Assembly: GCA_016786865.1 (NCBI GenBank)
Contig: JAEUVE010000018.1
Coordinates: forward strand, 1-64,000
Source: Sediminibacterium sp.
Lineage (GTDB): Bacteria; Bacteroidota; Bacteroidia; Chitinophagales; Chitinophagaceae
Direction of reading: 5' to 3'
DNA length: 64,000 nucleotides
Made by a program: the position numbers and the translations under genes
The notes under the pieces: generated by a model
What the model was told of the DNA's origin: nothing
The model's input: only the letters and a program-made list of their open reading frames with translations
The model's database searches: none
Part shown: in pieces, positions 63,301 to 64,000 of the stretch
Layout: every line of letters begins with the position of its first letter
Position numbering within the stretch: position 1 is the first letter of the stretch

Positions 63301-64000
63301 GGCCTGCAGGTTGGAATTGGATAAGTCGCCCACAATATTGAACAAGGGTTCCTCCTTGGAAAAATCCACTTCCACATCTGCCGTAAACCCAAGGTTGGGA
63401 TCGTTTATTTCCAGTTCCCCGTTGAAATATTTTTTTTGTACCGTACCGTTGGCCGTGATATTGGTGTATTTGTAATTGTTGTATTCGATAGAGGAGGCTA
63501 TCCCGTTCAATTGTGTTTTCAGCCGGTTGATATTGAAACTGCTACCGGTTACTTTTCCCTTGAAATCCACTGCTCCGAGCTCGTCTACCGAAAGAAATTT
63601 TCCTGCGTTGAAGCGAATAGCTTCGATGTTTCCATCGTATACCGGCTCTCCGTATGCAGGAAGCTTCATACTGATATCGGCCTTCAGGCCACCCAGTTTG
63701 GTGGAGAGGATGCCCGATGTTCTGAAACGATGGATGGTGCCATTGTAGCTGCCCCTGTATAAAATCTGTCCGAGGGCAGCCAGGTTGGGTTGCTCCAGTT
63801 TGCCCAGTGCCGGTACAAAAACACTTAGGTCGTATACATTCGTTTGTACACTGCCGTTATTGAAACTGATGATGGTTTTGTCGATTTCCGGCAATCCCTT
63901 CATGGCCAGTGTTCCGTTTACTGCAGTCGTAGTGCCAATTCTTGCATTGAAGCCGGTTACTTTAAAATCAGTAACCGTTCCGATGAAATTTCCGGTCAGG
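60361..64000 (-). CDS. TamB/DUF490-type translocation and assembly protein, 5' end outside the window
   Basis: The reading frame is open through the right edge, so only about the last 1213 residues are visible; the N-terminal anchor lies outside. Repeated beta-strand-rich segments (the hydrophobic groove of AsmA/TamB-like lipid-transfer proteins) end in the conserved TamB C-terminal domain (about the last 350 residues; GLVKGYRGDVLVIASLRNQLSKPDIKFRLDFPQG, and a barrel-like end LRAIIFSKNS). It spans the periplasm and helps assemble outer-membrane proteins or move lipid. An ATG at 63903 exists but is inside the protein. Confidence 0.85.
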   Translation of the reverse strand, partial: LTGNFIGTVTDFKVTGFNARIGTTTAVNGTLAMKGLPEIDKTIISFNNGSVQTNVYDLSVFVPALGKLEQPNLAALGQILYRGSYNGTIHRFRTSGILSTKLGGLKADISMKLPAYGEPVYDGNIEAIRFNAGKFLSVDELGAVDFKGKVTGSSFNINRLKTQLNGIASSIEYNNYKYTNITANGTVQKKYFNGELEINDPNLGFTADVEVDFSKEEPLFNIVGDLSNSNLQALNFLKEKIQVVGLLDVNFTGSNIDKFIGTAKFLNAEIRSSETNVRFDSLNLTSDYSDSLKTLHVGSNDFNATVKGRFSIMELPASFQAFLYNYYPAYIKPLKSTPRNQQFTFSINTGYFEPYIRLFEKNVSGFNDVMLNGSINTSNNKLGVDAYIPYGRYKNYSGIGFSLTGNGNFDSLAVSSTIKSIELGDSMRLPNSVIHITSRKDHSVVAINTSASNALNEASLNADVYTLDDGVKVQFRPSSFVLNNKAWHIEKSGFIEIRKKLLNAQNVKFTQGFQEITVEPGRLNGVGNYNNLVVKLKNLILGDITSLFMKNPRLEGLTTGSVNLYNFFDDFSADAELKTEEFSIDEDSVGVVFVNAGYRSSSGLIPFKVISPNSGYNFTADGSYNLKDSTGKSFTTTIELNRSRIGIVEQFLKGLFSDLSGEATGALTISGDPNAPDLLGNIELRKGGLKVDYTQVYYTIDSALIRFQEDGINFGRFTIYDQYKNKGTVAGKLYEKNFKNMVFDFDLSTDKLLLIDTKATDNQQFYGRAIGKASMSFKGPETGCKMVITAESNDSSHITIPNSVSRESGAADFIVFKQYGTEMEQIKPKSNFNLSVDLDVTANNKVQIDVILDELTGDVIKAVGNGRLRIKAGTIDPLTIKGRYNIERGKYDFNFQSLLKKPFDLMPNAGNYIEWNGDPYKAELSVDALYTAERVSLSDLIGKNSFSGLVKGYRGDVLVIASLRNQLSKPDIKFRLDFPQGSPIKNDNEFAQFLTRIQKDENEMLKQVSFLIVFNSFAPPGETSITTGSNPYSFSSIGINSLSQILTKEVNKAVSNLLYKITRDKSLRFDLGASLYSSSSIFGTDGTSVQANSNRLDRSRVNFKVGRSFFNNNVTVTFGGDLDFNLGNSSSVQSGNFQWLPDLNIEIILSQDRKLRAIIFSKNSLDISGANFGRRNRQGASISFRQDFESLFGAKQEPIEVSKPETDSTRKQ

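Noticed and set aside
1-64000. CRISPR array, IS element or rRNA operon
   Set aside because: No regularly spaced repeats, no transposase and no rRNA sequence were seen in the window.

Overview
The window looks like a chromosomal segment of a Bacteroidota bacterium, most likely a Chitinophagaceae-type organism (family placement is inference). The reasons are TAnnTTTG-type -7 promoter boxes before several genes, Oar-like TonB-dependent receptors, lipoproteins with short lipoboxes, an ECF sigma factor paired with a beta-barrel/anti-sigma-like protein, a C-terminal TamB protein of the Bacteroidota type, and typical Bacteroidota core proteins (HscB, GcvP, RibBA, ClpB, the alpha ribosomal operon). 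Most of the window is ordinary core genome with tightly packed genes, short spacers and several clear bidirectional terminators.

Left edge (1-2164) is accessory DNA. An AT-rich gene for a SIR2-family protein lies between a 155-base palindromic site with integron attC architecture (192-346) and a matching half site (about 1774-1779), so it looks like an integron-type gene cassette with no visible integrase. Between it and a tRNA-Leu(CAA) gene is a hairpin-rich stretch with a perfect 20-base inverted repeat that abuts the tRNA 3' end.

2300-31200 holds core and conserved genes: hscB, a saccharopine-dehydrogenase-like enzyme, mutS, an M28 peptidase, an SpoU methyltransferase, a UbiA-type prenyltransferase, ruvX, def, a small CI-like HTH regulator with twin palindromes upstream, gcvP, a YkgJ-type protein, an MFS/deoxynucleoside kinase/folK operon, sppA, an ABC-2 permease with an SRPBCC protein, queG, a serine hydrolase, clpB, a DUF4382 lipoprotein behind a consensus sigma-54 site, and a drug-type MFS carrier.

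31200-44300 is surface and accessory metabolism: a lipoprotein; an ECF sigma factor with a membrane-anchored beta-barrel partner; a three-gene amide-ligase cluster (carboxylate-amine ligase, ATP-grasp enzyme, esterase); and two adjacent Oar-like TonB receptors. 44400-53120 has ribBA, a tail-fibre-like secreted protein, phoH, rpe, a TPR lipoprotein, a TolB-like propeller, a small membrane protein, a Tat-signal aminotransferase and hmgA.

53271-57136 is the alpha operon (infA, rpmJ, rpsM, rpsK, rpsD, rpoA, rplQ). It starts from its own promoter, is cut off from secY/map, and has hairpin-rich spacers. It is followed by carA, aroQ, a GT39-type glycosyltransferase and a TamB-like gene that runs off the right edge. 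The strongest candidates for under-described biology are the SIR2 cassette, the amide-ligase cluster, the sigma-54 leader, the sigma/beta-barrel fusion and the exported aminotransferase.
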